Shown in pieces: positions 49,736 through 58,850 of a stretch of DNA of 64,000 nucleotides (its first letter is position 1; each line of letters starts with the position of its first letter). Under the pieces are notes generated by a model, which did not search any database, had not been told where the DNA came from, and saw only the letters and a program-made list of their open reading frames with translations. The position numbers were made by a program, and so were the translations under genes. The DNA comes from Paenibacillus barengoltzii NBRC 101215 (lineage in GTDB: Bacteria > Bacillota > Bacilli > Paenibacillales > Paenibacillaceae): contig NZ_BILV01000016.1 in NCBI RefSeq assembly GCF_004000745.1, forward strand, positions 1 through 64,000. The letters run 5' to 3'.

Positions 49736-51141
49736 ATTCGTTCCTCCTGGTGTTCAGGCACAAAGCGGATCTCAAACCTAGTTCCGTGGCCTAACTTACT
49801 AAAGACCTTGAGTTCCCCGCCTTGCAGCTCCACCAACTTTTTAGCGATTGGCAAACCGAGCCCTGTACCACCATATTGCCGTGAGCGGGACTTCTCCACA
49901 CGATAAAAACGGTCAAAGATGTACGGAATCTCATCCTCAGGGATACCCATACCGGTATCTTCCACTGCTATATAAATAAAGGAGCGGTTTTGGTCCAGTT
50001 CAACGACGATGCTGCCCTTCTCCGTATAGCGTACAGCATTTTCCAACAAGTTAAGAAGAACCTGCTCCGTTCTCAAACCGTCACCGTAAATCAATGGAAT
50101 GTTGCTGTTGATCTTCGTTTGGAGAGATAAGTTCTTCTCGCCGGCTTTAAGCTTAATTTTTTGAACCGCGTTATCCGTAATTTCCGCTAAGTCAATCCAC
50201 TCCAGCGACAGGCTGACTTTTCCTTCTTCCATCTTAGCCAAATCGAATAGATCATCAACGAGGTGCTGTAAACGCATGGCCTCTTCATGAATAATATCTA
50301 AATATTTATCCTTCTCCTCCTCTGTTTCATATAGACGCTTCTTGAGGACTTGTGCATATCCTTCCAAGTACGTGATCGGAGTTCGCAGCTCATGAGATAT
50401 ATTCGCAAAAAATTCCTGCCGGGTATCCCTATATCGCTGTAGCTCGATGGCCAGATGATTGATGGAATCCGCCAAAACACCAATTTCATCATCTCGCTGA
50501 ATCGTTAATCGAGTTTCCAGCTCACCCGCGGCAATTTTCCGGGTTGCCGCTTGCATTTGCAGCATGGGTCGGGATAGGATTTTGGCGATGATCCAGGTGA
50601 TTCCCAGTGCCAGTAGAAATGCCCCTAGGCCTGACAGTACCAATACGCTACGAACGGCCGTGATGGATTCATCCATATGCCCGGTTGAAGAAAGGACATA
50701 AACCGCGGCTTTAATATTTACCCCCGTGGCATCCAATACGGGTCTGGCCGCCACGAAGTAACGTTCTCCATTAGCATCGGTATGTTCAAGCTTTACGGCT
50801 TTCCCGGTAAAAAGAAGCTTCAGGTCCTTGGGTTTAATGAATGTTCGGTCCGATATTTCATAGGTTCCGGAATTTGCCAATATGTCTCCTTGTTCAGAAA
50901 CAAATAAAATACTGACGTTTGAAAAATCGGCAAACTTGAGCAGCGTCTCTTCGGACAACATCTCAGGCGATTGGCTCATCGCTGTGAAGTGAGTCGTGAG
51001 TTCATTTACCTCTGTTCTCATTTCCGAGTTATAGAAATTCGTGAACATTCGATCAATCGTCAATCCTAAAGAGAGAATCACGACAACAAAAGCGACGAGA
51101 ATCATCAAACCAAGCCTGAAGCCAATTTTATTCCTTCTCAT
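49732..51141 (-). CDS. Sensor histidine kinase
   Basis: A 469-residue kinase with TM1 (8-30), a Cache-like extracytoplasmic domain, TM2 (164-188), HAMP, H250 (FANISHELRTPITY), N and G boxes (DTGMGIPEDEIPYIF, GTGLGLPIAKK). ATG 51141 overlaps the 3' end of the regulator. Signal unknown. Confidence 0.93.
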   Translation of the reverse strand: MRRNKIGFRLGLMILVAFVVVILSLGLTIDRMFTNFYNSEMRTEVNELTTHFTAMSQSPEMLSEETLLKFADFSNVSILFVSEQGDILANSGTYEISDRTFIKPKDLKLLFTGKAVKLEHTDANGERYFVAARPVLDATGVNIKAAVYVLSSTGHMDESITAVRSVLVLSGLGAFLLALGITWIIAKILSRPMLQMQAATRKIAAGELETRLTIQRDDEIGVLADSINHLAIELQRYRDTRQEFFANISHELRTPITYLEGYAQVLKKRLYETEEEKDKYLDIIHEEAMRLQHLVDDLFDLAKMEEGKVSLSLEWIDLAEITDNAVQKIKLKAGEKNLSLQTKINSNIPLIYGDGLRTEQVLLNLLENAVRYTEKGSIVVELDQNRSFIYIAVEDTGMGIPEDEIPYIFDRFYRVEKSRSRQYGGTGLGLPIAKKLVELQGGELKVFSKLGHGTRFEIRFVPEHQEERI

Positions 51142-51874
51142 TGGAAGTACCCGCTCCGTTGAACTTATACCCTACTCCCCACACCGTTTGAATCGGATTA
51201 TAGCCAAGCCCTGCCTTTTGAGTCTTTTCCCGAATATTTTTGATATGAGTATCTACGACGCGAACTTCTCCCTCGTATTCGTCTCCCCAGATTAGATTCA
51301 CCAACTCTTCGCGGCTGAACGCACGTTGTTCGCTTTTCGCGAGCGAGATGAATAAATCAAACTCTTTCTGTGTGAATTCAACGGAATGGTCATGGATAAT
51401 AACTTCTCTACCTTCCGGTAATATTCTCAGATGGGGAAACTCTAACGCAGCCTCTTGCCGCCTGATGGATTGTGTAATCGCCGAACGGCGGATTAAGGAA
51501 TAGACCCGGGCAAGCAATTCCTCAGGTTCAAATGGCTTGGTCAAATAATCGTCCGCGCCGATGCCAAGCCCGTACACTTTATCTTTCGTCTCCGAACGCG
51601 CGGTGAGCATCAAAATAGCTACATGATCCTTCTCCCGGATCTTTTTGCATACTTGCCACCCGTCCATATCCGGCAGCATAAGGTCCAGCAGAATAATGTC
51701 GAAATGATGGTTAGCCGCCATTTCCAAGGCTTCATTGCCGTTTGTAGCTTCCTTGACCTCGAACCCTTCTCGCGTTAAATAAATCCGCAAGAGATTGCGC
51801 ATATTCCATTCATCATCTACAACAAGAACCTGTAGTTTTGGCACGCCGCCACCCGCCTTTACCGATTGACTCAT
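51128..51874 (-). CDS. OmpR-family response regulator
   Basis: A 248-residue regulator with N-terminal extension of about 12 residues, receiver residues intact (VVDDEW, D64 in ILLDLMLPDMDG, K in TKPFEP), winged helix ending VGYKFNGAG. It precedes its kinase; follows lgt by three bases, so they are co-transcribed. Confidence 0.94.
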   Translation of the reverse strand: MSQSVKAGGGVPKLQVLVVDDEWNMRNLLRIYLTREGFEVKEATNGNEALEMAANHHFDIILLDLMLPDMDGWQVCKKIREKDHVAILMLTARSETKDKVYGLGIGADDYLTKPFEPEELLARVYSLIRRSAITQSIRRQEAALEFPHLRILPEGREVIIHDHSVEFTQKEFDLFISLAKSEQRAFSREELVNLIWGDEYEGEVRVVDTHIKNIREKTQKAGLGYNPIQTVWGVGYKFNGAGTSNEKE

Positions 51875-51876
51875 TT

Positions 51877-52662
51877 TTACATAGTGATTACCTTTGTCTC
51901 TTGGTTGCGCTTAAAGAAGAAATACACCATCAAGGCCATAGAGATCAGGAAGATACTCATACTGGTCCATTGTCCGGCAGTCCAATCCAAGGCGTACCGT
52001 GGTGAATCCCCACGAAGGAATTCCAAAGAAAACCGGACCAGTGCATACATCATATTATAACTTAAAAACAGCACCCCTACGGGAAGCTTGATATTCTTCA
52101 TGGCTATGAGAACTCCAAATACGATCAAATCGAGCTGACCCTCCCAAACTTCGGCCGGCCATAGCGGAACGGAACCATACCGTTCAAAAGCGATGGTACC
52201 TTCAGGGTAAACAACCCCAAAGCCTGTCCCAGTCGGAGCTCCAAACGCATCACCATTTAGGAAGCAGGCAATCCGGCCTACGGCCTGACCTAATATGATG
52301 GCAGGAGCCACAATATCGGCGAGTTCCCAAAACGAAATTTTATTTTTCCAGGTATAAACAGCCGTTGTCAGGAATCCGCCAACCAATGCTCCCTGTATGG
52401 CGATTCCGCCATTCCAGATGGCAAAAATCTCAGATAAATGGTTCGAGTAGTATCCCCATTGAAAAAAGAACACATGCCATATTCTGGCTCCTAGAATGGC
52501 ACCAAGAAGTACATAGAACACCAGATTAAAGATATGTTTTTGATATTGCGTCCCTCTAGCTAAATAATACGCCATGCCCACGGCAAGCAATACAGCCAAA
52601 CCCACTACGACGCCATAGGATCTAAGGGAGAATCCCCCGATTTCAAATAAAATTACTCTCAC
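51877..52662 (-). CDS. lgt: Prolipoprotein diacylglyceryl transferase-like protein, divergent
   Basis: A 261-residue polytopic enzyme of the Lgt type that attaches diacylglycerol to lipoprotein cysteines. GRIACFLNGDAFG matches the Lgt signature region. The segment equivalent to E. coli HGGL (catalytic His103) reads GGIAIQGALVGG: the His is Gln. It may have altered activity or specificity. It follows a YVTN lipoprotein gene and precedes a two-component pair. A housekeeping lgt probably exists elsewhere (inference). Confidence 0.87.
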   Translation of the reverse strand: MRVILFEIGGFSLRSYGVVVGLAVLLAVGMAYYLARGTQYQKHIFNLVFYVLLGAILGARIWHVFFFQWGYYSNHLSEIFAIWNGGIAIQGALVGGFLTTAVYTWKNKISFWELADIVAPAIILGQAVGRIACFLNGDAFGAPTGTGFGVVYPEGTIAFERYGSVPLWPAEVWEGQLDLIVFGVLIAMKNIKLPVGVLFLSYNMMYALVRFSLEFLRGDSPRYALDWTAGQWTSMSIFLISMALMVYFFFKRNQETKVITM

Positions 52663-52680
52663 GTCACTATCCCCTTATTA

Positions 52681-53850
52681 TTATGGAGTAACACTAATTC
52701 CATTTGGCGTTGTGCCTACTTTAATCGTTGTAATCACTTTATTGGTTTCATTGTCGATCACGGTTACAGTGTTATCGAACATGTTTGTCACATATATTTT
52801 ACTGTTATCCGGGCTCACTACCACGCCATGCGCCCCTTTGCCCGTCTCGATCGTGGCAATGACCTGATTTGTAGCCAGGTCAATTTTCGAGATACTATTT
52901 GATGGATTTTGTTCGGTACCTTGATTCGCAATAATCGCATACTTGTTGTCGGATGGAATATACACCTGCGCAGGACCGTTACCGACAGGTACTTTGATCA
53001 TTTTCTCGGTAGCTAAGTCCACAATTACGGCTGCATTCTCTGCGTTTAAAGGAACGACCAGGGTTTTACCGTCACTCGTTACGCCAGTCGTTACAGGCGT
53101 GCTACCGACCTTGATCTTTTTCTCCTCAACCATGGTCTGCAAGTTCAACACACTAACGGTGTCTTCGCTCATATTTGCCACATAGGCAAATTTACTGTCC
53201 GCCGACACTCTAAAACCATGAGGGCCTTTTCCTGCTGGAATCGTTCCCACCGTTTGAAACGTCTTGGCATCCAGTACCGTTACATTATTTCCTTCATTAT
53301 TGGTAACCAGAACATTTTTCCCATCCATCGTAAAAACGAGATGAGCCGGGTGGATACCTACTTCGACTTTCTTGACGAGTTCGTCTGAAACCGTGTCATA
53401 AAAATTGGCATAACCGCTCATTTCATGATCGCCATCTTCGCCATGTCCGCCCTCTTGATCTTCCGCCTCCGACATTCCTTCCATGTCCGACATTGATGGA
53501 ACAACCGTAGCTCCTACCAATTTCCCGTCGGGAGAGACCTGGACATTATGAACGGCCCCTTCAACCTTAATGGTCTGCAGGACTTGATTTGAAGTTGCAT
53601 CTATCTTAGTAACACTTCCCCCTTCATCGGCAGTGTAAAAAAACGCCGGCGCAACATTTTGTGAAATTGGGGCTTCAGCTTTGTTTTCAGAGTTATTCGT
53701 GGTTTGATTTGGTTGTGCAGCATTGTTATTCTGTTGTGCAGCATTGTTATTCTGTTGTGCAGCATTGTTATTCTGTTGTGCAGTACCACAGGCAGTAATA
53801 CCAATGGCTAAAACCGCTACAGAGAGCGTTATCATCCAGTTTCTTTTCAT
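52681..53850 (-). CDS. YVTN beta-propeller lipoprotein with AQQNNNA repeats
   Basis: A 389-residue lipoprotein from ATG 53850 (GGGGGATAAATAAC upstream). Signal with lipobox GITAC, then an Asn/Gln-rich linker containing three near-identical heptapeptides, then seven or so beta-propeller blades with YVTN-like DNKIYVTNMFDNTVTVID. It probably binds a partner or small molecule at the membrane; cofactor unknown. A loop with GHGEDGDHEMSG could bind metal. Confidence 0.9.
   Translation of the reverse strand: MKRNWMITLSVAVLAIGITACGTAQQNNNAAQQNNNAAQQNNNAAQPNQTTNNSENKAEAPISQNVAPAFFYTADEGGSVTKIDATSNQVLQTIKVEGAVHNVQVSPDGKLVGATVVPSMSDMEGMSEAEDQEGGHGEDGDHEMSGYANFYDTVSDELVKKVEVGIHPAHLVFTMDGKNVLVTNNEGNNVTVLDAKTFQTVGTIPAGKGPHGFRVSADSKFAYVANMSEDTVSVLNLQTMVEEKKIKVGSTPVTTGVTSDGKTLVVPLNAENAAVIVDLATEKMIKVPVGNGPAQVYIPSDNKYAIIANQGTEQNPSNSISKIDLATNQVIATIETGKGAHGVVVSPDNSKIYVTNMFDNTVTVIDNETNKVITTIKVGTTPNGISVTP
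53710..53782. repeat. 21-bp coding tandem repeat, about 3.4 copies
   Basis: The unit CTGTTGTGCAGCATTGTTAT+T recurs at 53710 (one change), 53731, 53752 and partly at 53773. It encodes AQQNNNA repeats in the lipoprotein linker. Copy number probably varies among strains. Confidence 0.92.
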
Positions 53851-53902
53851 GTTATTTATCCCCCTAAATTTATTTATTCTCATTTTTATATTTATCCCCA
53901 AA

Positions 53903-53930
53903 AAATATAGTGAGCGTGCTCACTATATTT
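53903..53930 (-). terminator. Terminator of the 53941 YVTN gene
   Basis: AAATATAGTGAGC-GT-GCTCACTATATTT is a perfect 13-base stem; the minus strand continues with TTTTTTGGGG. Confidence 0.88.
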
Positions 53931-53940
53931 CTCGATTCAG

Positions 53941-55362
53941 TTACTCACTCCAGGATAAAGAAACCGTTTCTCCATTGGGTCCGTCAATTTTCATTTCGAC
54001 CTGAGAGGCTTGCTCTGTTTTTGGAAACCAGGCCAAATAAAAAGGATGGTGTGAGTCGTTGCTTACGGAAACCAACCGAGAAGGAGACACATATTTACCA
54101 TTTAAGCCTTGCAGGCTAATCCTCTGCTCATTTAACAAATCAGAAATATCGCCAGAATGAGCAGCTAATGAAATTCCATAGATATCATTTTGTTGAAAAT
54201 CCTCCGCTTTGATATCCGTAAAATTCGGATCATTCCCAAGGTCAGTTGCCTTTAACCTTTGCACCATGATTTGAGCCGAGCCAAGCGTTCCCTCCTGAAC
54301 GGATGGATCCGGACTAATGTCAGGGGCGGTTACGTTCGAAGCTTGGACAGGAACAATGATATCTTCCAGCGATATTTCATGCGGTTCGGAACCTACCGGA
54401 ATTATGGCTACGACCTTTCTGTCTTCTCGGTTGATCTTTACGATATCGTTCGATTGCCGATTTGAGACAAAAGCCCATACCCCATCAGGTGAAAAGCCTA
54501 CGTGATTTGCATAGGAACCCGTTGAAATCGTCGCTAAAACACGAAAGTTGTCCGTATTGATCACTGTGACATCGTTCGATTTGTTATTGCTGACCCACAA
54601 TTCTTTTCCGTCTGGGGAGACAGTTACCCCATGAGGAGCCTCTCCCGCTTCAATATCCTTGATCACTTGCATGGTTTTCATATCGATGACAGACACCGTA
54701 TTCGACTCTACATTGGCAGCAAAAGCATATCGCGAATCCGGCATAACCGCCACCTCGTTAGGTACTTTCCCGACAGCGATGGTTTTGACGACTTTTGCCG
54801 TTGTTGCGTCTACGATGGAAATCGTATCATCATTCACATTCGCTGTCCAAACTTGGGAACCATCCGCAGTAACTGCCACATGCGCCGGGCCTTCTCCCGT
54901 CTCAACCATGGATTTTAGATTGAGATTCGCCGTATCCACAATGGCTAATTTCCCGCCCGTTTTACCAAGCCCCGGATTAAGGGATACGTATAAGTTTTGA
55001 CCGTCCGGGCTTATATCGATGCCATGAACGCCTTCGTCAAAAGCAAGTTCCTTTATTTTCTTTTTGGTTTTCGTATCGATCGCTATCAGCGTTTTGCCGT
55101 CAAAGCCGGTGCCGACGTAAAGTACTTTTTGGTCTAAGCTTAGTGCAATACCATGGGAAGCTTGGTCTGTTCCCAGTTTAATCGTGTCCACTGCTTTTCC
55201 TTGTTCATAATCAACAACGGAGATGGTTCCGTCTCCAGCGTTTGGTACATAAAAAACTGAAGCAGGAGCTGCTTTCCCTTCTGGCTGTTTTACGAAAAGC
55301 CAAGTACCGGCAACGAGCAAAAGGAAAAGCAAAACTCCCCCCCATCGATAGATATTTTTCAT
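53941..55362 (-). CDS. YVTN beta-propeller protein, membrane-anchored
   Basis: A 473-residue protein from ATG 55362. N-terminal membrane anchor (GGVLLFLLLVAGTWLFV), seven-bladed propeller with repeated SPDGKELWVSNNKSNDVTVI-type segments, then a C-terminal domain of about 120 residues with no family recognised. It is related to the 52681 lipoprotein. Extracellular scaffold or cofactor binder. Confidence 0.9.
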   Translation of the reverse strand: MKNIYRWGGVLLFLLLVAGTWLFVKQPEGKAAPASVFYVPNAGDGTISVVDYEQGKAVDTIKLGTDQASHGIALSLDQKVLYVGTGFDGKTLIAIDTKTKKKIKELAFDEGVHGIDISPDGQNLYVSLNPGLGKTGGKLAIVDTANLNLKSMVETGEGPAHVAVTADGSQVWTANVNDDTISIVDATTAKVVKTIAVGKVPNEVAVMPDSRYAFAANVESNTVSVIDMKTMQVIKDIEAGEAPHGVTVSPDGKELWVSNNKSNDVTVINTDNFRVLATISTGSYANHVGFSPDGVWAFVSNRQSNDIVKINREDRKVVAIIPVGSEPHEISLEDIIVPVQASNVTAPDISPDPSVQEGTLGSAQIMVQRLKATDLGNDPNFTDIKAEDFQQNDIYGISLAAHSGDISDLLNEQRISLQGLNGKYVSPSRLVSVSNDSHHPFYLAWFPKTEQASQVEMKIDGPNGETVSLSWSE

Positions 55363-55398
55363 GAACTCATCCACTCCATGTTCTCGTCATTGGGTTTG

Positions 55399-55647
55399 TT
55401 AGTGTCGTTTCTTACTCATCATCGGCATCAAAACCAGGTGTGACAATGGGCAAATCAGCAGAAGCAGGAATGGAATAATGTTTCCCGTTGAGCCTGTTAT
55501 TCCGTTAAAAAGTAGCATTGCAGCGAATAGAACGATCGGCAAAACACAGCACAAGATCATCATCCAATTATGTTTTTTGGAATGGCCGGAATGCTCCCCG
55601 CCAGCATGATTATTTCCGTCATGGTTGTGATTACCACAGCAACTCAT
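55399..55647 (-). CDS. DUF2933-like His-rich membrane protein
   Basis: An 82-residue protein: His/Cys-rich N-terminus (MSCCGNHNHDGNNHAGGEHS), two helices (MILCCVLPIVLFAAMLLF, IIPFLLLLICPLSHLVLMP). CPLSHLVLMPMM is the DUF2933-like signature. AAAGGAGGAA precedes ATG 55647. Metal binding by the His stretch is likely, function unknown. Confidence 0.82.
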   Translation of the reverse strand: MSCCGNHNHDGNNHAGGEHSGHSKKHNWMMILCCVLPIVLFAAMLLFNGITGSTGNIIPFLLLLICPLSHLVLMPMMSKKRH

Positions 55648-55685
55648 GTTAGTTCCTCCTTTGTTAATTTGAATTTCGGATTGGT

Positions 55686-55880
55686 TTACCGGGATAATTT
55701 TTGAATTTCTTGCTTCATTTGCTCATTTTGCGCTTTTAGTTCGTCAAGCTGTACTTGCATCGCACGGTCATTTGAATGCTCCGAATGAGAGCCGTGTCCA
55801 TGACCATGCCCCTTCATTCCAAACATCATAAACACCATCATTAACGGACAAGCCAACAATAGCAGCCAAGACCAATCCAT
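55686..55880 (-). CDS. DUF2933-like small membrane protein with GH repeats
   Basis: A 64-residue protein: one helix (WSWLLLLACPLMMVFMMFG), then MKGHGHGHGSHSEHS and a short coiled coil. CPLMMVFMM matches the DUF2933 core. It follows AAAGGAGGAATACAA. Pairs with the 55399 gene; probably binds metal in the envelope. Confidence 0.82.
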   Translation of the reverse strand: MDWSWLLLLACPLMMVFMMFGMKGHGHGHGSHSEHSNDRAMQVQLDELKAQNEQMKQEIQKLSR

Positions 55881-55986
55881 TTGTATTCCTCCTTTATCAT
55901 TTCAATAACTTGATATGTTCATTGTAAAGAGTGATTGTGTAGAAACCGTGTGGAAAGCGTGCAATTTCTATGGACTTATAAAAAAA

Positions 55987-56009
55987 CACGACCCGATATT
56001 ATGGTCGTG
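55987..56009 (-). terminator. Terminator of the VTT-domain gene
   Basis: CACGACC-N9-GGTCGTG; the minus strand continues with TTTTTTTAT. Positions 55881-56086 otherwise hold the promoter region of the DUF2933-like genes. Confidence 0.85.
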
Positions 56010-56086
56010 GTAAGGCGTGGACGGTACTGTATCCAAACTAGGCATGTCAATAATTCAGCCCCTTCGATCCTTTCTTTGGCGAATGT

Positions 56087-56671
56087 TTAAATATCCGACT
56101 TCCTAGATCTGAACTTTCCGGGTATAAAGAGAATGAAAAAGAATGAAAATAGTAGCAATATTGAAATACCCGTCTTGACGCGTTGGTCTTCAATCATCTT
56201 AAACCCATAGCCAGCCATAGACTCTAAAAGAATGGACGGGGCTTTTCCGATGCCTGTAGCGAGGAGATAGATCGGGATACGTACTTGTGCTATTACACTC
56301 ATGACTGTAACCAGGGCGGACGGCATATATGGAATGATTCTGGCGATCAAAACCGTGAGAAACTGCCTAAGAGTACTCATCCGTTGTATACGATGGAACC
56401 ACAATCTTCTGTTCTTTGAAAGATACTTCTCCTCTAGTTTGAGTGCCCCTTTTCGGTATAACATATAGGAAACAATCGCACCGGCCATTTCACCGAGCCA
56501 GGATACGAAAAAACCTGGGATTCCCCCAAACACTAACACATTGGCCATCGTGAGAAAAACGGAAGGAATTACCCCTAAGATGCTGATGACCACATTGAGG
56601 ACGATGCTAAGGACGTACGATCCTATCCCCCAGCCTGCCAACCATTCTGCAACATCTTCTGCCTGTAACAT
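56087..56671 (-). CDS. TVP38/TMEM64-family (VTT domain) membrane protein
   Basis: A 194-residue protein with five hydrophobic segments and the VTT-type FLTMANVLVFGGIPGFFVSW and LTVLIARIIPYMPSALV features. DedA-related proteins are now linked to lipid scrambling or transport. Its neighbours are envelope proteins. Function here not known. Confidence 0.87.
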   Translation of the reverse strand: MLQAEDVAEWLAGWGIGSYVLSIVLNVVISILGVIPSVFLTMANVLVFGGIPGFFVSWLGEMAGAIVSYMLYRKGALKLEEKYLSKNRRLWFHRIQRMSTLRQFLTVLIARIIPYMPSALVTVMSVIAQVRIPIYLLATGIGKAPSILLESMAGYGFKMIEDQRVKTGISILLLFSFFFILFIPGKFRSRKSDI

Positions 56672-56711
56672 TGCCGGATTCGCTCCCTAATACTAACATC
56701 ATTTTTTTAAT

Positions 56712-56757
56712 AAAAAGGCTGCATGGATCATATTAAACAATCCTATACAGCCTTTTT
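56712..56757. terminator. Terminator of the CWB2-like gene
   Basis: AAAAAGGCTG and CAGCCTTTT(T) pair around an inner partly paired loop, with T-runs for the minus strand. Confidence 0.75.
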
Positions 56758-56771
56758 GCCTTTTCTTCGGG

Positions 56772-58031
56772 TTAGTCGTTCATCCCGGGCATATCCTCCG
56801 TATTGCCGTTCATTCCACCCATACTTCCATGATCCATCCCTGATGCCGATACAATCTCCAGCATGGTGTCGATTTGCCCCTGAGCTTCAGCAGAAATGGA
56901 TGCCTGAGAGCCGGTTAGCCAGGCATGGTTATACGGTCCCTCTGTTGGAGATTTCTCATATTTGGGTTGGACAGACATCACGTAAGACATCACCGAATCC
57001 GGCATACTGTCCTTTGTTGTCCATAGAAGCGGTGCATGCTTGCCTAAGTGAGAAAAAGGCGCACCCGCAATAGCCAGTCCCGGATTTTCTGGATTTACAA
57101 ACGAAAAGTTATGCCCAGGTGTTGTAATTCCCCAACCAAATCCGGTTGCTTTGTCCTTATATTGAGCAAAGGCAACAGCGTTAGCATATGGATCATCGCC
57201 AGCAATACGTACCACTTTGCCATATTGCTTTATTTGATTGGCTACATTCTGTGAAATGACAGATTCAGGCCCTAAAATATAAATATTGGCCTTTCCTCCC
57301 CGGGTTTGTAACGCTTCTTTGGTTTCCTGCGGTATCTCATCTTTCATGACATACAACAGGGGCTCAGGCATATGAGCGATCCAGTTGATGGCCGGCATTG
57401 TATACTCAAGACTTTCCATCGATCCAATGATGACGGAAGAAGGATTTTCACCCGCTACTTTAGCGTAATAAGCATCAATGGCTTTAGCCAAAGCTGCAGG
57501 ATTATCGGCTGCAAGTTTGTCCGTTTTGAACCCGAGTTCCTTTGCCTGATCCTCAACTTTTTGATCAAGATCACCAACCAAGATCGCTTGAATTCCCTCG
57601 TTACTCTCCACGCCTTTCGGCTTTAATCTTTTCATCTCATTTGCAGTAGCTTCAGGAATACCATCCTGATTGACAAACAAAATCGGGCCATTGCTTGGAT
57701 GATGGATCAAGTCGGCACTAACAACTGCATTCTGCCAATCATCAGCAGATGTAAGAATAATACTCCCTGGACGGTTATCATCACTGGTTGCCATCCATAA
57801 CGTTCGCGATACCGACACCGCCGCTTCCACGGGATTATCCGTGTTTATCCGCGTCGTATTTTTTGAGGAAATCCATGGAGTCACGACTTTTACTTCGGAA
57901 ACAGTTGTATTACTTGATGGTTGAACCGTATTCTCAGCTTTAGCAGCATTGTCGTTTCCCGAATTGGTGCAGGCCGATAAAATGAACACCGTAACTAATA
58001 AAGCTACTCCGAGTTGGACTGGTTTCTTCAT
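56772..58031 (-). CDS. CWB2-like lipoprotein with Met/His tail
   Basis: A 419-residue lipoprotein (lipobox LSAC). Repeats of the cell-wall-binding type 2 (CWB2) fold are seen, for example PGSIILTSADDWQNAVVSAD, GPILFVNQDGIP and NIYILGPESVIS, and the C-terminus is GMDHGSMGGMNGNTEDMPGM, rich in Met/His. Metal capture at the surface is plausible. It is alone on its transcript. Confidence 0.85.
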   Translation of the reverse strand: MKKPVQLGVALLVTVFILSACTNSGNDNAAKAENTVQPSSNTTVSEVKVVTPWISSKNTTRINTDNPVEAAVSVSRTLWMATSDDNRPGSIILTSADDWQNAVVSADLIHHPSNGPILFVNQDGIPEATANEMKRLKPKGVESNEGIQAILVGDLDQKVEDQAKELGFKTDKLAADNPAALAKAIDAYYAKVAGENPSSVIIGSMESLEYTMPAINWIAHMPEPLLYVMKDEIPQETKEALQTRGGKANIYILGPESVISQNVANQIKQYGKVVRIAGDDPYANAVAFAQYKDKATGFGWGITTPGHNFSFVNPENPGLAIAGAPFSHLGKHAPLLWTTKDSMPDSVMSYVMSVQPKYEKSPTEGPYNHAWLTGSQASISAEAQGQIDTMLEIVSASGMDHGSMGGMNGNTEDMPGMND

Positions 58032-58243
58032 AAGCGCCTCCTGTAAATTCTCATTATTTTCTAAATAGAGTTATTAGGTGATATCCATTTTAAACAAAAA
58101 GCTTGTGGAAAGTATGTGGTTTTCGTGGAGATCCCGTTTAATTATTACCTTTTCCGCTTCCAAATATTACGCCTAAACAAACCCTGAAATCCTGTGTTAG
58201 GATGACGTCAGTTTCACAAAAAAACATCAGGAGGAAATTCAGC

Positions 58244-58801
58244 ATGAAGAAATCTTTAGCAATTTTAATGGTATCTGCTTCTCTCGTAATGAGTCCGTTT
58301 GGAGCTCCGACGACTCATGCATCAAGCGACATTCCTACACAAGCTAAAGCAACAGTAAGCAGCGTGCGGGAAAATGTTATCGCAAAAGGGATGAAATATT
58401 TAGGAACTCCTTATGAGTTCGGGTCCAGCAGAAGCAATACCAAAACCTTCGACTGTTCCGACTTTGTAAGACAAGCCTATTGGGAAGGAGCAGGAATCAG
58501 GTTGCCTTCTAATTCGAGGACTCAAGGAGCTTATATCAAGAAAAACGGCACCTATACAACAAACTGGAAGAACCTCAAGCGTGGAGACATTATGTTCTTC
58601 ATGTCTTACAGAGGCAGCAAAGCTTCTGACTACCAAGGAATTAATAAAAGCACTGCCCGCATCACTCATAACGGAATTTATCTTGGAAACGGGAAAATCC
58701 TGCAAACTTATTCCAAAGAATCGGGCGGCGTTCGTATCGATAAAATTGAGGGCACTCAATGGGAAAAGCGCTTTCTGTTTGGGGGAAGTGTGTTGAAATA
58801 G
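58244..58801 (+). CDS. Secreted NlpC/P60 peptidoglycan hydrolase
   Basis: A 185-residue protein from ATG 58244 (AGGAGGAAATTCAGC). Signal peptide (1-27), NlpC/P60 domain with Cys71 (FDCSDFV) and His142 (ITHNGIYLGNG). Cleaves peptide bridges in the cell wall. It is one of two such proteins here; the other is at the right edge. The 58032-58243 gap holds its promoter. Confidence 0.93.
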   Translation: MKKSLAILMVSASLVMSPFGAPTTHASSDIPTQAKATVSSVRENVIAKGMKYLGTPYEFGSSRSNTKTFDCSDFVRQAYWEGAGIRLPSNSRTQGAYIKKNGTYTTNWKNLKRGDIMFFMSYRGSKASDYQGINKSTARITHNGIYLGNGKILQTYSKESGGVRIDKIEGTQWEKRFLFGGSVLK

Positions 58802-58808
58802 CATAACA

Positions 58809-58834
58809 AGCCAGTGAGAAATAACTCACTGGCT
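58809..58834. terminator. Bidirectional terminator
   Basis: AGCCAGTGAG-AAATAA-CTCACTGGCT, a 10-base stem between convergent genes. Confidence 0.8.
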
Positions 58835-58850
58835 CGTCCTTTCTCCAAAT

